Assembly: GCA_021776915.1 (NCBI GenBank) | Contig: JAIQZU010000081.1 | Coordinates: 1 to 64,000 of the forward strand | DNA length: 64,000 nt | From: Candidatus Scalindua sp. | GTDB lineage: Bacteria > Planctomycetota > Brocadiia > Brocadiales > Scalinduaceae | Direction of reading: 5' to 3' | In this document: positions 44,518 through 52,782 of the stretch, piece by piece | Numbering within the stretch: the first letter of the stretch is position 1 | Layout: the number at the start of each line of letters is the position of its first letter | The notes under the pieces: generated by a model | Told to the model about the DNA's origin: nothing | The model's input: only the letters and a program-made list of their open reading frames with translations | The model's database searches: none | Program-made: the position numbers and the translations under genes

Positions 44518-44594
44518 GGGCGATTAGCTCAGTTGGCTAGAGCGCTTGCCTTACAAGCAAGATGTCATAGGTTCGAGTCCTATATCGCCCACCA
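44518..44594 (+). tRNA. tRNA-Val (TAC anticodon)
   Basis: The acceptor arm GGGCGAT pairs with ATCGCCC, followed by A and an encoded CCA. The anticodon stem CTTGC/GCAAG encloses TAC, and GTTCGAGTC forms the T loop. Confidence 0.95.
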
Positions 44595-44639
44595 TCATAT
44601 AAGAAATAAAAGATTTAAGATTGTTTTCAGGAAAGTAGT

Positions 44640-44716
44640 GGGGCCGTAGCTCAACTGGTTAGAGTACCAGACTGTCGATCTGGATGTTGCGGGTTCGAGT
44701 CCCGTCGGCCTCGCCA
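44640..44716 (+). tRNA. tRNA-Asp (GTC anticodon)
   Basis: The acceptor arm GGGGCCG pairs with CGGCCTC (one G-T pair), followed by G and an encoded CCA. The anticodon stem CCAGA/TCTGG encloses CTGTCGA, anticodon GTC. Repeat E begins directly at the 3' end. Confidence 0.95.
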
Positions 44717-44887
44717 TTATACTAAAACCGGTTTGGTTTTTGGCTTTTCAAAAAACCAAATCCTGGTTGCAGTTTTCCCCGGACTGGAAAACGCCGAGGA
44801 CTTTCCCCGGACAAAAGGCGCCGAGGACTTTACTCGGGCAAAGTTGTTTCTGGATTTTTCCGAAAACAACTTTGAGATGAGTATATT
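44717..44887. repeat. Repeat family E (copy 2) with two tandem module B copies
   Basis: Inverted relative to 41025-41142. Its middle carries two adjoining minus-strand copies of hairpin module B (about 44777-44804 and 44804-44830), absent from copy 1. It starts immediately after the CCA of tRNA-Asp. Confidence 0.75.
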
Positions 44888-45019
44888 AGATTTTTTATAC
44901 ATCGTGGTTTCATGAAATCGTTTATTGAGGCGACCACCGCGTTTGCTAGTGTGCTTTGGTAAAAACCTGTTAATTGATTATAGCGCCGGTTTAAACAGCA
45001 AATGTCTGGTGTGAATAAT

Positions 45020-45093
45020 GCGCCCATAGCTCAATTGGATAGAGTATCGGTCTACGAAACCGGGGGTTGCACGTTCGAATCGTGCTGGGCGCG
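45020..45093 (+). tRNA. tRNA-Arg (ACG anticodon)
   Basis: The acceptor arm GCGCCCA pairs with TGGGCGC, discriminator G, no encoded CCA. The anticodon loop CTACGAA gives ACG, whose first base is normally edited to inosine by TadA, encoded 34 bases downstream. Confidence 0.95.
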
Positions 45094-45127
45094 TATCCAT
45101 CCTTTTGAGTTCTGAGTTGCAAAGCCT

Positions 45128-45598
45128 ATGATAACTGAATTCCGTTCGCATGAATATTATATGCGACTGGCAATTGCTGAGGCAGAAAAAGCCTTCAAAA
45201 TTGATGAAGTCCCTGTTGGGGCCATAATTGTTTACAAAAACAGCATTATTGCAAAGGCGCATAATCAGAGGGAGATGTTATCAGATCCCACAGCTCATGC
45301 TGAAATGATCGCGATCACACAGGCTTCTGCATTCCTTCAAAATTGGAGGTTAAGCAATACCACTGTTTATGTAACCCTGGAGCCATGCGCTATGTGTGCA
45401 GGGGCCTTGGTTCAGGCCAGGGCAAAAAATCTGGTATACGGAGCAAAGGACGAAAAATACGGCGCCTGTGAATCTACAGTAAACCTGGTTAATGATCCCC
45501 GTTTTAATCACCGTTTGAATGTCGTCACTGGGGTTTTAGAGAATGAATGCAGTTTGCTCTTGAAACAGTTTTTTCTGGAAAAATGTCGGGACGATTGA
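45128..45598 (+). CDS. tadA: tRNA(Arg) adenosine-34 deaminase TadA
   Basis: 156 residues. TadA converts adenosine to inosine at the wobble position of tRNA-Arg(ACG). The zinc-deaminase motif is intact: TAHAEM (His57, Glu59 catalytic) and LEPCAMCAGA (Cys87, Cys90). It follows the gene for its own substrate tRNA-Arg by 34 bases with no promoter seen between, so both may lie on one transcript. Length matches the family. Confidence 0.93.
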   Translation: MITEFRSHEYYMRLAIAEAEKAFKIDEVPVGAIIVYKNSIIAKAHNQREMLSDPTAHAEMIAITQASAFLQNWRLSNTTVYVTLEPCAMCAGALVQARAKNLVYGAKDEKYGACESTVNLVNDPRFNHRLNVVTGVLENECSLLLKQFFLEKCRDD

Positions 45599-45631
45599 TC
45601 CAACGGCGGAAACAGCAGGCCATATAAGTAT

Positions 45632-45718
45632 GGAGGGATGGCTGAGCGGTTGAAAGCGCTGGTCTCGAAAACCAGTTGGGGAGAAATCTTCACGCGAGTT
45701 CGAATCTCGCTCCCTCCG
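45632..45718 (+). tRNA. tRNA-Ser (CGA anticodon)
   Basis: The acceptor arm GGAGGGA pairs with TCCCTCC; the long variable arm of serine tRNAs is present; the anticodon loop CTCGAAA gives CGA. No CCA is encoded. Confidence 0.93.
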
Positions 45719-45797
45719 TTTTGATATAGAAACCCGGAAAACAATATCTACCCAGGTTGGGCCAGGGGCTTGAACCTCCCTCTCTCAGTCTCGGATT

Positions 45798-45887
45798 GGA
45801 GAGGTGTCCGAGTGGCCGAAGGAGCACGCTTGGAAAGCGTGTAGGTGGGTAACTGCCTCGCGGGTTCGAATCCCGCCCTCTCCGCCA
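45798..45887 (+). tRNA. tRNA-Ser (GGA anticodon)
   Basis: The acceptor arm GGAGAGG pairs with CCTCTCC, with discriminator G and an encoded CCA. The stem CACGC/GCGTG encloses TTGGAAA, anticodon GGA, and a long variable arm is present. Confidence 0.93.
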
Positions 45888-45930
45888 TAAATAAAGAATG
45901 TTTGTACAAAAAAGCTTTACCTGGATTTTG

Positions 45931-46198
45931 GCCGTGCTAGACGGGGAGCTAGCGGTTCCTTGTTACCTGCAAACCGCTTACGCAGGGTCGATCGCTTTTT
46001 GGAGGTTTTTCTGACTTTTGGCGCTTTCTAAGTAAGTGGTGTTGAAGGCTGGGTCTCATGCAATAAGGCTATGTGAATCTGGTCAGATGCGGAAGCAAGC
46101 AGCCATAAGCATTGGTGCTTATGTGCCGTGGGGCTGCCTGGTCGGAGCTAACTGCCTGGAAAGTCCAACGGAAAGAGAATCGAAAAAAAGTGCACGGC
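45931..46198 (+). ncRNA. ffs: Signal recognition particle RNA, long (Bacillus-type) form
   Basis: The 5' part GCCGTGCTAGACGGGGAG and following GCGGTTCCTTG match the Alu domain of the long bacterial SRP RNA. AAGTAAGTGGTGTTGAAGG follows in the expected place, then the Ffh-binding hairpin with its GGAA tetraloop (GGTCAGATGCGGAAGCAAGC) and ATGTGCCGTGGGGCTGCCTGG. GCCGTGC at the 5' end pairs with GCACGGC at about 46192-46198. The ends are approximate. Its place between tRNA-Ser and dnaX is the same as in Bacillus. Confidence 0.88.
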
Positions 46199-46223
46199 TA
46201 CTTTTTGCTAATTTAAGTAAGAC

Positions 46224-47906
46224 ATGTCATATATTGTTCTATCGAGAAGGTATCGGCCAAAATCATTTAACGAGATTGTCGGGCAAAAGCATATAGTTAC
46301 TACATTGGTAAACGCCCTTCAGTCTGACCGTGTAGCTCATGCGTATTTGTTTGCCGGCCCAAGAGGAGTTGGCAAGACGTCTATGGCAAGGATATTATCA
46401 AAGGCCCTTAATTGTCAAAAGGGAACGACCGGCAACCCTTGCGGTAAATGCTCAACATGTAACAGTATTACAAATGGGAATGATATTGACGTCCTGGAAA
46501 TAGACGGGGCTTCCAACCGCGGCATAGATGAGGTAAGGAATATCAGACAGAATGTGGGGTATGCTCCGGCGGTTTCAAGATATAAAATTTACATTATTGA
46601 CGAGGTGCATATGTTAACGAGGGAAGCGTTCAATGCAATTCTAAAAACACTTGAAGAGCCGCCTGAACATGTAAAATTTATCTTTGCCACAACCTCGCCA
46701 AGCCGTGTTCCTGACACCGTTCAGTCGCGCTGTCAGCGGTTTGATTTTAAAAATATTTCTGTGCCTGACATAAGCGACAGGCTTGCCCAGATTTGCAAAA
46801 CAGAGAAAATTTCAGCTGAGGAAGAAGTCTTTCAATCCATCGCAAAATATGCCCGGGGAGGATTAAGAGATTCGGAATCTATCTTAGATCAGCTCGCTTC
46901 ATTTTGTCATGAGAAGATAACGTTAAAAGATGTTTACGATATTTTTGGGGTTGTCAGTGAAGAGAAAATCTCAAGTTTGATTAATAGTTTTATTGAAAAA
47001 AACCCTGAGTTATCTGTAGAAATATTTCATGAAATTATGGAAAGCGGAAGGGATATAGAGGGCTTTATTGATCAACTACTTCTTTATATCCGTGATTTAC
47101 TCCTTGTTTCAGTATGCAAAAAGGAGCAGGGCACAATAGAAACCGTATCAAGCGACATTAATCTATTACAGATACAATCTTCATCACTTTCCCCTGATAC
47201 ATTAATGTACATGTTTCAGATAATTTCCGAAGCTAAAAGCAAAACAAGGGATTTACTTCAACAGAGGATTTTTCTGGAAGTTTTGTTTATAAAACTTGCG
47301 ACTATGGAAGAATTGAAACCGCTTAGTACAGTTTTAGACAAAATAGAAGGAATGAAAAAAATGTTTGAGGGTAACGTAGAGGATGTGGGCAAAATAGTAC
47401 CCGCTTATAACGAAGGTGTTACGGCGCCGGCAAAAACAGAGATAAAAGAAAAACCTACCGGCGGCTTTGCAGAGACAAATATAAAAGCAAGCGGTGATGC
47501 GGACTTTATTAATACCTGGGACAAGGTAATGATTGAGGTTCAAGCTGAAAAAAAGACCACCTGGGCCCTGTTAAGCGGCGCCAGGGTTTTAAATATTGAT
47601 GATAATGAAGCGGTTGTAGAATTCCCGGGAAATTGCCTTATTCATAAAGAAAGGCTTGAAAAACCCGAGGAAAAACGGATAATTGAAGGTTGCTTGGAAA
47701 AAGTAACCGGAAAGAAGATTCAGGTAAAATTTACAATATCGAAGAATGGCCATAAAATAACTAATATTAAAGGCAGCAAGCAAGGTCTTGTACAAGAAAG
47801 CAAACACAAGGGATTGGAAGACGATGTAAAAAACGAACCTATGGTAAAGAAAACTATAGAGTTTTTTGATGGCTCAATTGTTAATGTAAGAGGAGGAAAA
47901 GGATGA
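46224..47906 (+). CDS. dnaX: DNA polymerase III tau/gamma subunit
   Basis: 560 residues. The clamp-loader ATPase subunit of the replisome. It starts SYIVLSRRYRPKSFNEIVGQ, has Walker A GPRGVGKTS (about 45-53) and the zinc cysteines (Cys64, 73, 76, 79: NPCGKCSTC), then IIDEVHMLTREAFNAILKTLEEPP. The C-terminal third is variable, as usual for tau. The stop codon overlaps the start of the ybaB gene, and recR follows; the dnaX-ybaB-recR order is a widely conserved operon. Confidence 0.95.
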   Translation: MSYIVLSRRYRPKSFNEIVGQKHIVTTLVNALQSDRVAHAYLFAGPRGVGKTSMARILSKALNCQKGTTGNPCGKCSTCNSITNGNDIDVLEIDGASNRGIDEVRNIRQNVGYAPAVSRYKIYIIDEVHMLTREAFNAILKTLEEPPEHVKFIFATTSPSRVPDTVQSRCQRFDFKNISVPDISDRLAQICKTEKISAEEEVFQSIAKYARGGLRDSESILDQLASFCHEKITLKDVYDIFGVVSEEKISSLINSFIEKNPELSVEIFHEIMESGRDIEGFIDQLLLYIRDLLLVSVCKKEQGTIETVSSDINLLQIQSSSLSPDTLMYMFQIISEAKSKTRDLLQQRIFLEVLFIKLATMEELKPLSTVLDKIEGMKKMFEGNVEDVGKIVPAYNEGVTAPAKTEIKEKPTGGFAETNIKASGDADFINTWDKVMIEVQAEKKTTWALLSGARVLNIDDNEAVVEFPGNCLIHKERLEKPEEKRIIEGCLEKVTGKKIQVKFTISKNGHKITNIKGSKQGLVQESKHKGLEDDVKNEPMVKKTIEFFDGSIVNVRGGKG

Positions 47907-48247
47907 AGGGAATGGGTAACCTGGGAAGTATGATGAAGCAAATGCAAAAACAGGCAGTCGACATGCAGAAGAAGATGGGAGAGGTTCAGGAAAGCCTTAA
48001 AGAACGTGTTATAGAAACAAGCTCTGGCGGCGGGATGGTAACCGTACATGTAAATGGAAAACAGGAGCTTCTATCTGTAAAAATTGATAGGGAAGTTGTT
48101 GACCCTGATGACGTACAGATGCTGGAAGATCTTATACTAGCGGCAGTATCTCAAGGAATGAAGAAATCTCAAGAAATGCATCAAGAGGAAATGAATAAGC
48201 TGACCGGAGGCATGAACATACCGGGTTTATCAGGTTTACTTCAATAA
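47903..48247 (+). CDS. YbaB/EbfC nucleoid-associated protein
   Basis: 114 residues. The sequence MGNLGSMMKQMQKQAVDMQKK, the ETSSGGGMVTVHVNGKQELLSVKI core and the Pro/Leu-rich end match the YbaB/EbfC family. These dimeric DNA-binding proteins act as nucleoid proteins and are usually encoded with dnaX and recR. It overlaps dnaX by four bases (ATGA) and ends nine bases before recR. Confidence 0.92.
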   Translation: MKGMGNLGSMMKQMQKQAVDMQKKMGEVQESLKERVIETSSGGGMVTVHVNGKQELLSVKIDREVVDPDDVQMLEDLILAAVSQGMKKSQEMHQEEMNKLTGGMNIPGLSGLLQ

Positions 48248-48256
48248 GACACAAGA

Positions 48257-48865
48257 ATGAAATCATATCCTGAATCCATGTTGAACCTTATGAGCGAGCT
48301 GGGCAGAATGCCTGGAATCGGACAGAAAAGTGCAGAGAGGCTGGCGCATTATGTTCTCAGGTTGCCTCATGATGAGGCAATGCAATTAGCCACAGCGATA
48401 CGAAACGTAAAACAGAATGTCAATTATTGTTCTATCTGTTGTAATATAGGAGAGACAGATCCCTGCCATATCTGTGGAGACCATAGGCGCGACCATAAAA
48501 AGGTATGCGTTGTTGAACAACCAAAAGATCTTTTTACAATTGAAAAAGCAGGTTTCTACGAAGGGGTTTATCATGTTTTGTCTGGACATATAGATCCTTT
48601 GGAGAACGTTGATCCGGAGGATATTAATATAGATAAATTGGTGGACAGGGCCAGGAATAACGGTATTCAGGAAGTAATAATTGCCACTAATCCAAATTTG
48701 GAAGGCGATGTTACCGCTATGTACATTCTTGAGCAATTGGAACCTTTAGGAGTTAAAGTTACTCAATTGGCACGAGGTATGCCATCTGGAAGTTATTTAG
48801 AATACGCAAATTCTGCAGTTATTGCTGATGCGATTCACGGCAGAAAATCAATACAGAAAGATTAA
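48257..48865 (+). CDS. recR: Recombination protein RecR
   Basis: 202 residues. The helix-hairpin-helix GRMPGIGQKSAERLAHYVL is followed by the four-cysteine zinc motif (YCSICCNIGETDPCHIC) and a Toprim domain with VVEQPKDLFTIEKAGFY, VLSGHIDPLENV and TNPNLEGDVTAMYI. RecR acts with RecFO to load RecA on gapped DNA. Length is normal and the start is the only one in place after ybaB. Confidence 0.95.
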   Translation: MKSYPESMLNLMSELGRMPGIGQKSAERLAHYVLRLPHDEAMQLATAIRNVKQNVNYCSICCNIGETDPCHICGDHRRDHKKVCVVEQPKDLFTIEKAGFYEGVYHVLSGHIDPLENVDPEDINIDKLVDRARNNGIQEVIIATNPNLEGDVTAMYILEQLEPLGVKVTQLARGMPSGSYLEYANSAVIADAIHGRKSIQKD

Positions 48866-48885
48866 ATTTTTTTGGAATTATAGTT

Positions 48886-50352
48886 ATGAGAGTAGGCACA
48901 ATACTATCACCTCAACTTCGACAACAAATGAAATTGGCGCCTCAGGTGATCCAATCCATAGAGATACTTCAGCTTCCCATGTTGGCTTTAGTTGAACATG
49001 TACAGCAAGAGCTAATAGATAATCCCGTATTGGAAGAAGTTGCTGATGAAGATGAGAAAAATGAGCCGAAAACAGAAGAACAGAAAACATTCGACGAAGA
49101 GATTGCAGAAGGCAAGAACAATGAAGAACAAAAAGAAGATGAAGAATTTAAAAAGCTCGGGGAAATGGCGGACGATTGGGGAGACTTTTATTCTCAAACG
49201 TCTGTAAAAAGGGGTGACGCTGTAGATGAAAGAGACCGTAAGCAGGAAGCACTGGAAAACACTGCTGCTAAATCAATATCAATTCAAGACTATCTCCTTG
49301 GGCAGTTATCGATTATGGAGGTAGAAGATTCTCTTGCAGGGATATGTGAAAATATAATTTACAGCATTAATGATAACGGATACCTTGCTCACCCTTTGGA
49401 AGAAGTTGTTGAATCCATGGAAACCCCTGTAAGCATGGAAGAGGCAGACAAAGCCCTGGAAATTGTACAAAATATGGAGCCTCTTGGCGTAGGAGCAAGG
49501 AACTTGAAAGAATGTCTTATTCTGCAGTTAGACAAAAGAGACCCTGATTATAATATTGCGAAAGAACTAATTTCAAACCATCTTGAAGAAGTTGAAATGA
49601 AGAAGTACAAGCTTATAGCCAAAAAGATGGGGGGCAACCTGGAATTGGTTAAAAAAACAATAGATTTCATTAAAACGCTGAATCCCAAACCAGGCTCCCT
49701 TTTTAGCAGTGAACAGATACCATATGTAACACCAGAGGTCAGAGTGGATTGTGTAGACGGAAAATATGAGGTCACTCTCATAGGAGACCACAATCTCCCG
49801 CGCATTTACATAAGCCCGTTTTATAAAGATGTGCTTAACGGAAAAGGCTATGACTTGGATACGAGACGTTATATTCGGAAAAAGATCGAATCTGCCAGAT
49901 GGCTTATAGATGCTATTGAACAAAGAAAAGGCACGTTGTACAAGGTCGCAGCCAAGATAGTAGAAATGCAGAAGGATTTTTTTGAAGAAGGACTCCTTTC
50001 CCTTCGGACATTAAAGATGCAGGATGTTGCAGATGCGGTAGGAATTCATGTTTCAACCGTAAGCCGCGCTATCGCTCATAAGTATATGCAGTCTCCCAAA
50101 GGAGTTTTCGAGATAAAGTTTTTCTTTACGGGAGGGTTTATGAATGCGGATGGAAACATGGAAACATGGGAAGCGACGAGACAAAAACTGGCTAAAATAG
50201 TAAATGAAGAAGATAAATCAAACCCGTTAAGTGACGAGGAGATTGCTGCCAAATTAAGAGAAATGGGGAGCGATATAGCGCGAAGAACGGTAACTAAATA
50301 TCGAAGAAGTATGAAAATTCATTCATCAAGAAAAAGAAAAGAAGAAGATTGA
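48886..50352 (+). CDS. rpoN: RNA polymerase sigma-54 factor
   Basis: 488 residues. Region I is Gln/Leu-rich (LSPQLRQQMKLAPQVIQSIE, LQLPMLALVEHVQQEL), region II is acidic, and the core-binding domain follows. The DNA-binding part has MQDVADAVGIHVSTVSRAI and the RpoN box ARRTVTKYRRSMKI near the end. Sigma-54 directs transcription from -24/-12 promoters with AAA+ activators. It lies 20 bases after recR and may share its transcript. No convincing -24/-12 promoter was found elsewhere in the window. Confidence 0.95.
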   Translation: MRVGTILSPQLRQQMKLAPQVIQSIEILQLPMLALVEHVQQELIDNPVLEEVADEDEKNEPKTEEQKTFDEEIAEGKNNEEQKEDEEFKKLGEMADDWGDFYSQTSVKRGDAVDERDRKQEALENTAAKSISIQDYLLGQLSIMEVEDSLAGICENIIYSINDNGYLAHPLEEVVESMETPVSMEEADKALEIVQNMEPLGVGARNLKECLILQLDKRDPDYNIAKELISNHLEEVEMKKYKLIAKKMGGNLELVKKTIDFIKTLNPKPGSLFSSEQIPYVTPEVRVDCVDGKYEVTLIGDHNLPRIYISPFYKDVLNGKGYDLDTRRYIRKKIESARWLIDAIEQRKGTLYKVAAKIVEMQKDFFEEGLLSLRTLKMQDVADAVGIHVSTVSRAIAHKYMQSPKGVFEIKFFFTGGFMNADGNMETWEATRQKLAKIVNEEDKSNPLSDEEIAAKLREMGSDIARRTVTKYRRSMKIHSSRKRKEED

Positions 50353-50416
50353 AAATTCATCAATTATGTGTCTCTGGGAAACATTGAAATTATTTGAAAT
50401 CATAAAAAGATATATT

Positions 50417-50575
50417 ATGTTACTTGTATTTGTTGTGTGTGTTTCGGGATGTTATACATTTAACAAAAGCCATAACGCCTCACATAACCGTGCATTAAAA
50501 AAAGATATGGAATTATTACACAAAGATACTGATTCTTTTCTTGGCACAACAAAACCATCAATGCTCAGCGAATGA
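50417..50575 (+). CDS. Very small lipoprotein
   Basis: About 52 residues from the ATG at 50417; an ATG at 50366 gives 69. The signal ends in the lipobox VSGC (CVSGCYTF). The mature part is polar and includes RALKKDMELLHKDTDSFLG and ends PSMLSE. Function unknown. It follows rpoN by 60-odd bases; repeat A begins at its stop codon and may terminate it. Confidence 0.55.
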   Translation: MLLVFVVCVSGCYTFNKSHNASHNRALKKDMELLHKDTDSFLGTTKPSMLSE

Positions 50576-50579
50576 AAAA

Positions 50580-50628
50580 CCTCCCTTTCGGGAGGAATTC
50601 AAAACTGGATTCCTCCCGAAAGGGAGGG
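50580..50628. repeat. Palindromic repeat family A (variant)
   Basis: CCTCCCTTTCGGGAGGAATTC pairs with GATTCCTCCCGAAAGGGAGG. The stem has compensated changes relative to the CTCTCTTTCGAGAGG copies, indicating that pairing is conserved. Confidence 0.8.
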
Positions 50629-50700
50629 AATATATTCTATACAATCAAGTTAGGTCTTCGGCGAAATTTTTATGTCTTCATTCTTTCTGATTACAAGTGT

Positions 50701-50763
50701 CGGGTAAGAAACCCGACCTACGCGTAATAATTTAATGTTTTTGTAGGGCGGGTTTCTTACCCG
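50701..50763. repeat. Inverted repeat of the GGGTAAGAAACCCG type
   Basis: CGGGTAAGAAACCCGA and GGGTTTCTTACCCG are separated by about 33 bases. Confidence 0.65.
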
Positions 50764-50770
50764 CCGACTT

Positions 50771-50897
50771 TGAAATTCCTATACACCAAGTTAAGTCGCT
50801 ATCGCGACAAAAGACTATCCTTCGACTCCGCTCAGGATGACGTCACACTGAGCGGAGTCGAAGTGTTATCAACATTGAAATTCCTATGCACTAAATT
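50771..50897. repeat. Repeat family D (copy 2), flanked by direct repeats
   Basis: The stem TTCGACTCCGCTCA (50821-50834) pairs perfectly with 50849-50862 around a loop that contains TGACGTCA. The whole is flanked by near-identical TGAAATTCCTAT...CAC phrases at about 50771 and 50875. Confidence 0.85.
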
Positions 50898-51049
50898 AAC
50901 AGAACCCTTTCAAAATAAAATTTCATCTTCCACACAATTTTTGAAATATTTCTACATTATACGCAAACCAAGGTAAATCCTCGATTAAGGCTCTTAACAA
51001 TATGAAGCCCGCTTAGCTTTAACACAGTTATTTTCATGGAGATCATTCA

Positions 51050-52636
51050 ATGTCACGCAATTTCAATCTAATAATCAAAAACGGCACCGTAGTTGATGGG
51101 ACAGGTGGCGCCAGGAGGGTTGCAGATGTTGGCATTCAAGATGACAAAATCACTTATATCGGCAGTATTGATAACCTGTCTGATTGCCACATTATAGATG
51201 CAGCAGGCTGCGTGGTTACACCGGGATTTATCGATATCCATTCACATAGTGACTTTTTCTGGATGATTAGCCCGAAGAGTGAAAGCAAAATCCATGATGG
51301 TGTTACCACGGAAATTTGTGGAAATTGTGGCATATCTGCATTCCCGCTGAAGGGCCGGTTACTTGAAAATAAACGAAAAGGCTTTCACAAATTCGGACTG
51401 GATATAAACTGGGCTACTGCTGAGGATTTCTTTAAAAGGGCGAGTGAAGTGACAAGTTCTATTAACAGGGGATTCCTGGTTGGACATGGCAACGTTCGCG
51501 CCTGTGTGCTGGGATATGAAAACCGTGAGCCGGATAAGAATGAACTTGCTGAAATGGAAAAAGAATTACGGGATGCTATGGAGTCAGGCGCTTTTGGTAT
51601 GTCGAGCGGATTGATCTATCCTCCGGGATGCTATGCAAAGACCGTTGAATTAATAGAATTATGCAAAATAGTCAAAGAGTACAATGGTATATATACAACA
51701 CACATTAGAGATGAAGGAGATGAAATAGAAGCCGCCTTAAACGAAGCTATAAATATTTCTAAAGAGAGTGGAGTAAATACTCAAGTCTCCCACATTAAGA
51801 CATGGGGGGAGAAAAACTGGAGAAAAATAGATAAAATAAAAAAGCTGCTTGACGATGCAAGGTCTAATGGCATAGACATCACATGTGATCGGTATCCCTA
51901 TATTGCAGCAGCAACAGACCTGGATGTAATCTTGCCAGATTGGGTATACGAAGGGGGAACGGTAGAAGAGAAAAAAAGATTGAGTGATCCTCTTCTCAGG
52001 GAACGCATTATCAAAGAAATGGAGCTCGAAGGCCTAAACCATGAGTTTTGGGGAACTATAATGATTTCATCTGTGTTTAATAAGGAGAATAGAAGCTATG
52101 AGGGAAAAACGATCGCAGCAATTGCTGAGGCATTAAGAGTACAACCTTTAAAATTTGTTCTAGATCTTTTATATGAAGAAGATTGCAGGGTAAGCGTTAT
52201 ATTCTTTAGTATGTCAGAGGAAAACCTTGCCAAAATACTTAATTGGGACTTTGTAATGGTAGGCTCTGACAGTTCGCTTCGCTCTCTAAAAGGAGTTTTA
52301 AACTACGGAAAACCGCATCCAAGGAGTTACGGTACATTTTCAAGAGTAATAAGAAAGTATGTGAATGAAACTCCCCTTTTTTCTCTAGAGAAGGCTATAT
52401 ATAAAATGACCGGATTCCCTGCTCAAAAGCTGGGTCTTAAGGATAGAGGGATCTTAAAAGAAGGGTTTTCTGCTGATATAACTGTTTTTGACAAGGAAAC
52501 AATTACAGAAAAAGCAACATTTACAAACCCGCATAATTACTCTAAAGGAATCAAACACGTTTTAGTAAATGGAAAACTAACTATTAAAGACGGTAAGCAT
52601 GAGGGCGTTGTAAATGGTAAGATTCTAAAAAAGTAA
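51050..52636 (+). CDS. D-aminoacylase / N-acyl-D-amino-acid deacylase-like amidohydrolase
   Basis: 528 residues. The N-terminal sequence FNLIIKNGTVVDGTGGARRVADVGI and PGFIDIHSHSDFFW (HxH near 64-66) place it in the amidohydrolase superfamily. Further matches are EICGNCGISAFP, FGMSSGLIYPPG, TTHIRDEGD, HIKTWG and VGSDSSLRSLKG, characteristic of the D-aminoacylase group, which hydrolyses N-acyl-D-amino acids. The exact substrate is unknown; dihydroorotase-like or D-glutamate deacylase relatives are alternatives. It has GGAG nine bases before the ATG and stands alone. Confidence 0.85.
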   Translation: MSRNFNLIIKNGTVVDGTGGARRVADVGIQDDKITYIGSIDNLSDCHIIDAAGCVVTPGFIDIHSHSDFFWMISPKSESKIHDGVTTEICGNCGISAFPLKGRLLENKRKGFHKFGLDINWATAEDFFKRASEVTSSINRGFLVGHGNVRACVLGYENREPDKNELAEMEKELRDAMESGAFGMSSGLIYPPGCYAKTVELIELCKIVKEYNGIYTTHIRDEGDEIEAALNEAINISKESGVNTQVSHIKTWGEKNWRKIDKIKKLLDDARSNGIDITCDRYPYIAAATDLDVILPDWVYEGGTVEEKKRLSDPLLRERIIKEMELEGLNHEFWGTIMISSVFNKENRSYEGKTIAAIAEALRVQPLKFVLDLLYEEDCRVSVIFFSMSEENLAKILNWDFVMVGSDSSLRSLKGVLNYGKPHPRSYGTFSRVIRKYVNETPLFSLEKAIYKMTGFPAQKLGLKDRGILKEGFSADITVFDKETITEKATFTNPHNYSKGIKHVLVNGKLTIKDGKHEGVVNGKILKK

Positions 52637-52782
52637 TTTTATACCGGGAGACACTTTTCTATAAACGAATAAGTAACGATTATCATATTGATATTGACAC
52701 CAGATTATATTACTATTAAGAAAATTTAAAGAGCTAATTATTATACATTTAATCGGGTTCTTATACCAAAAAGGAGGCCTTT

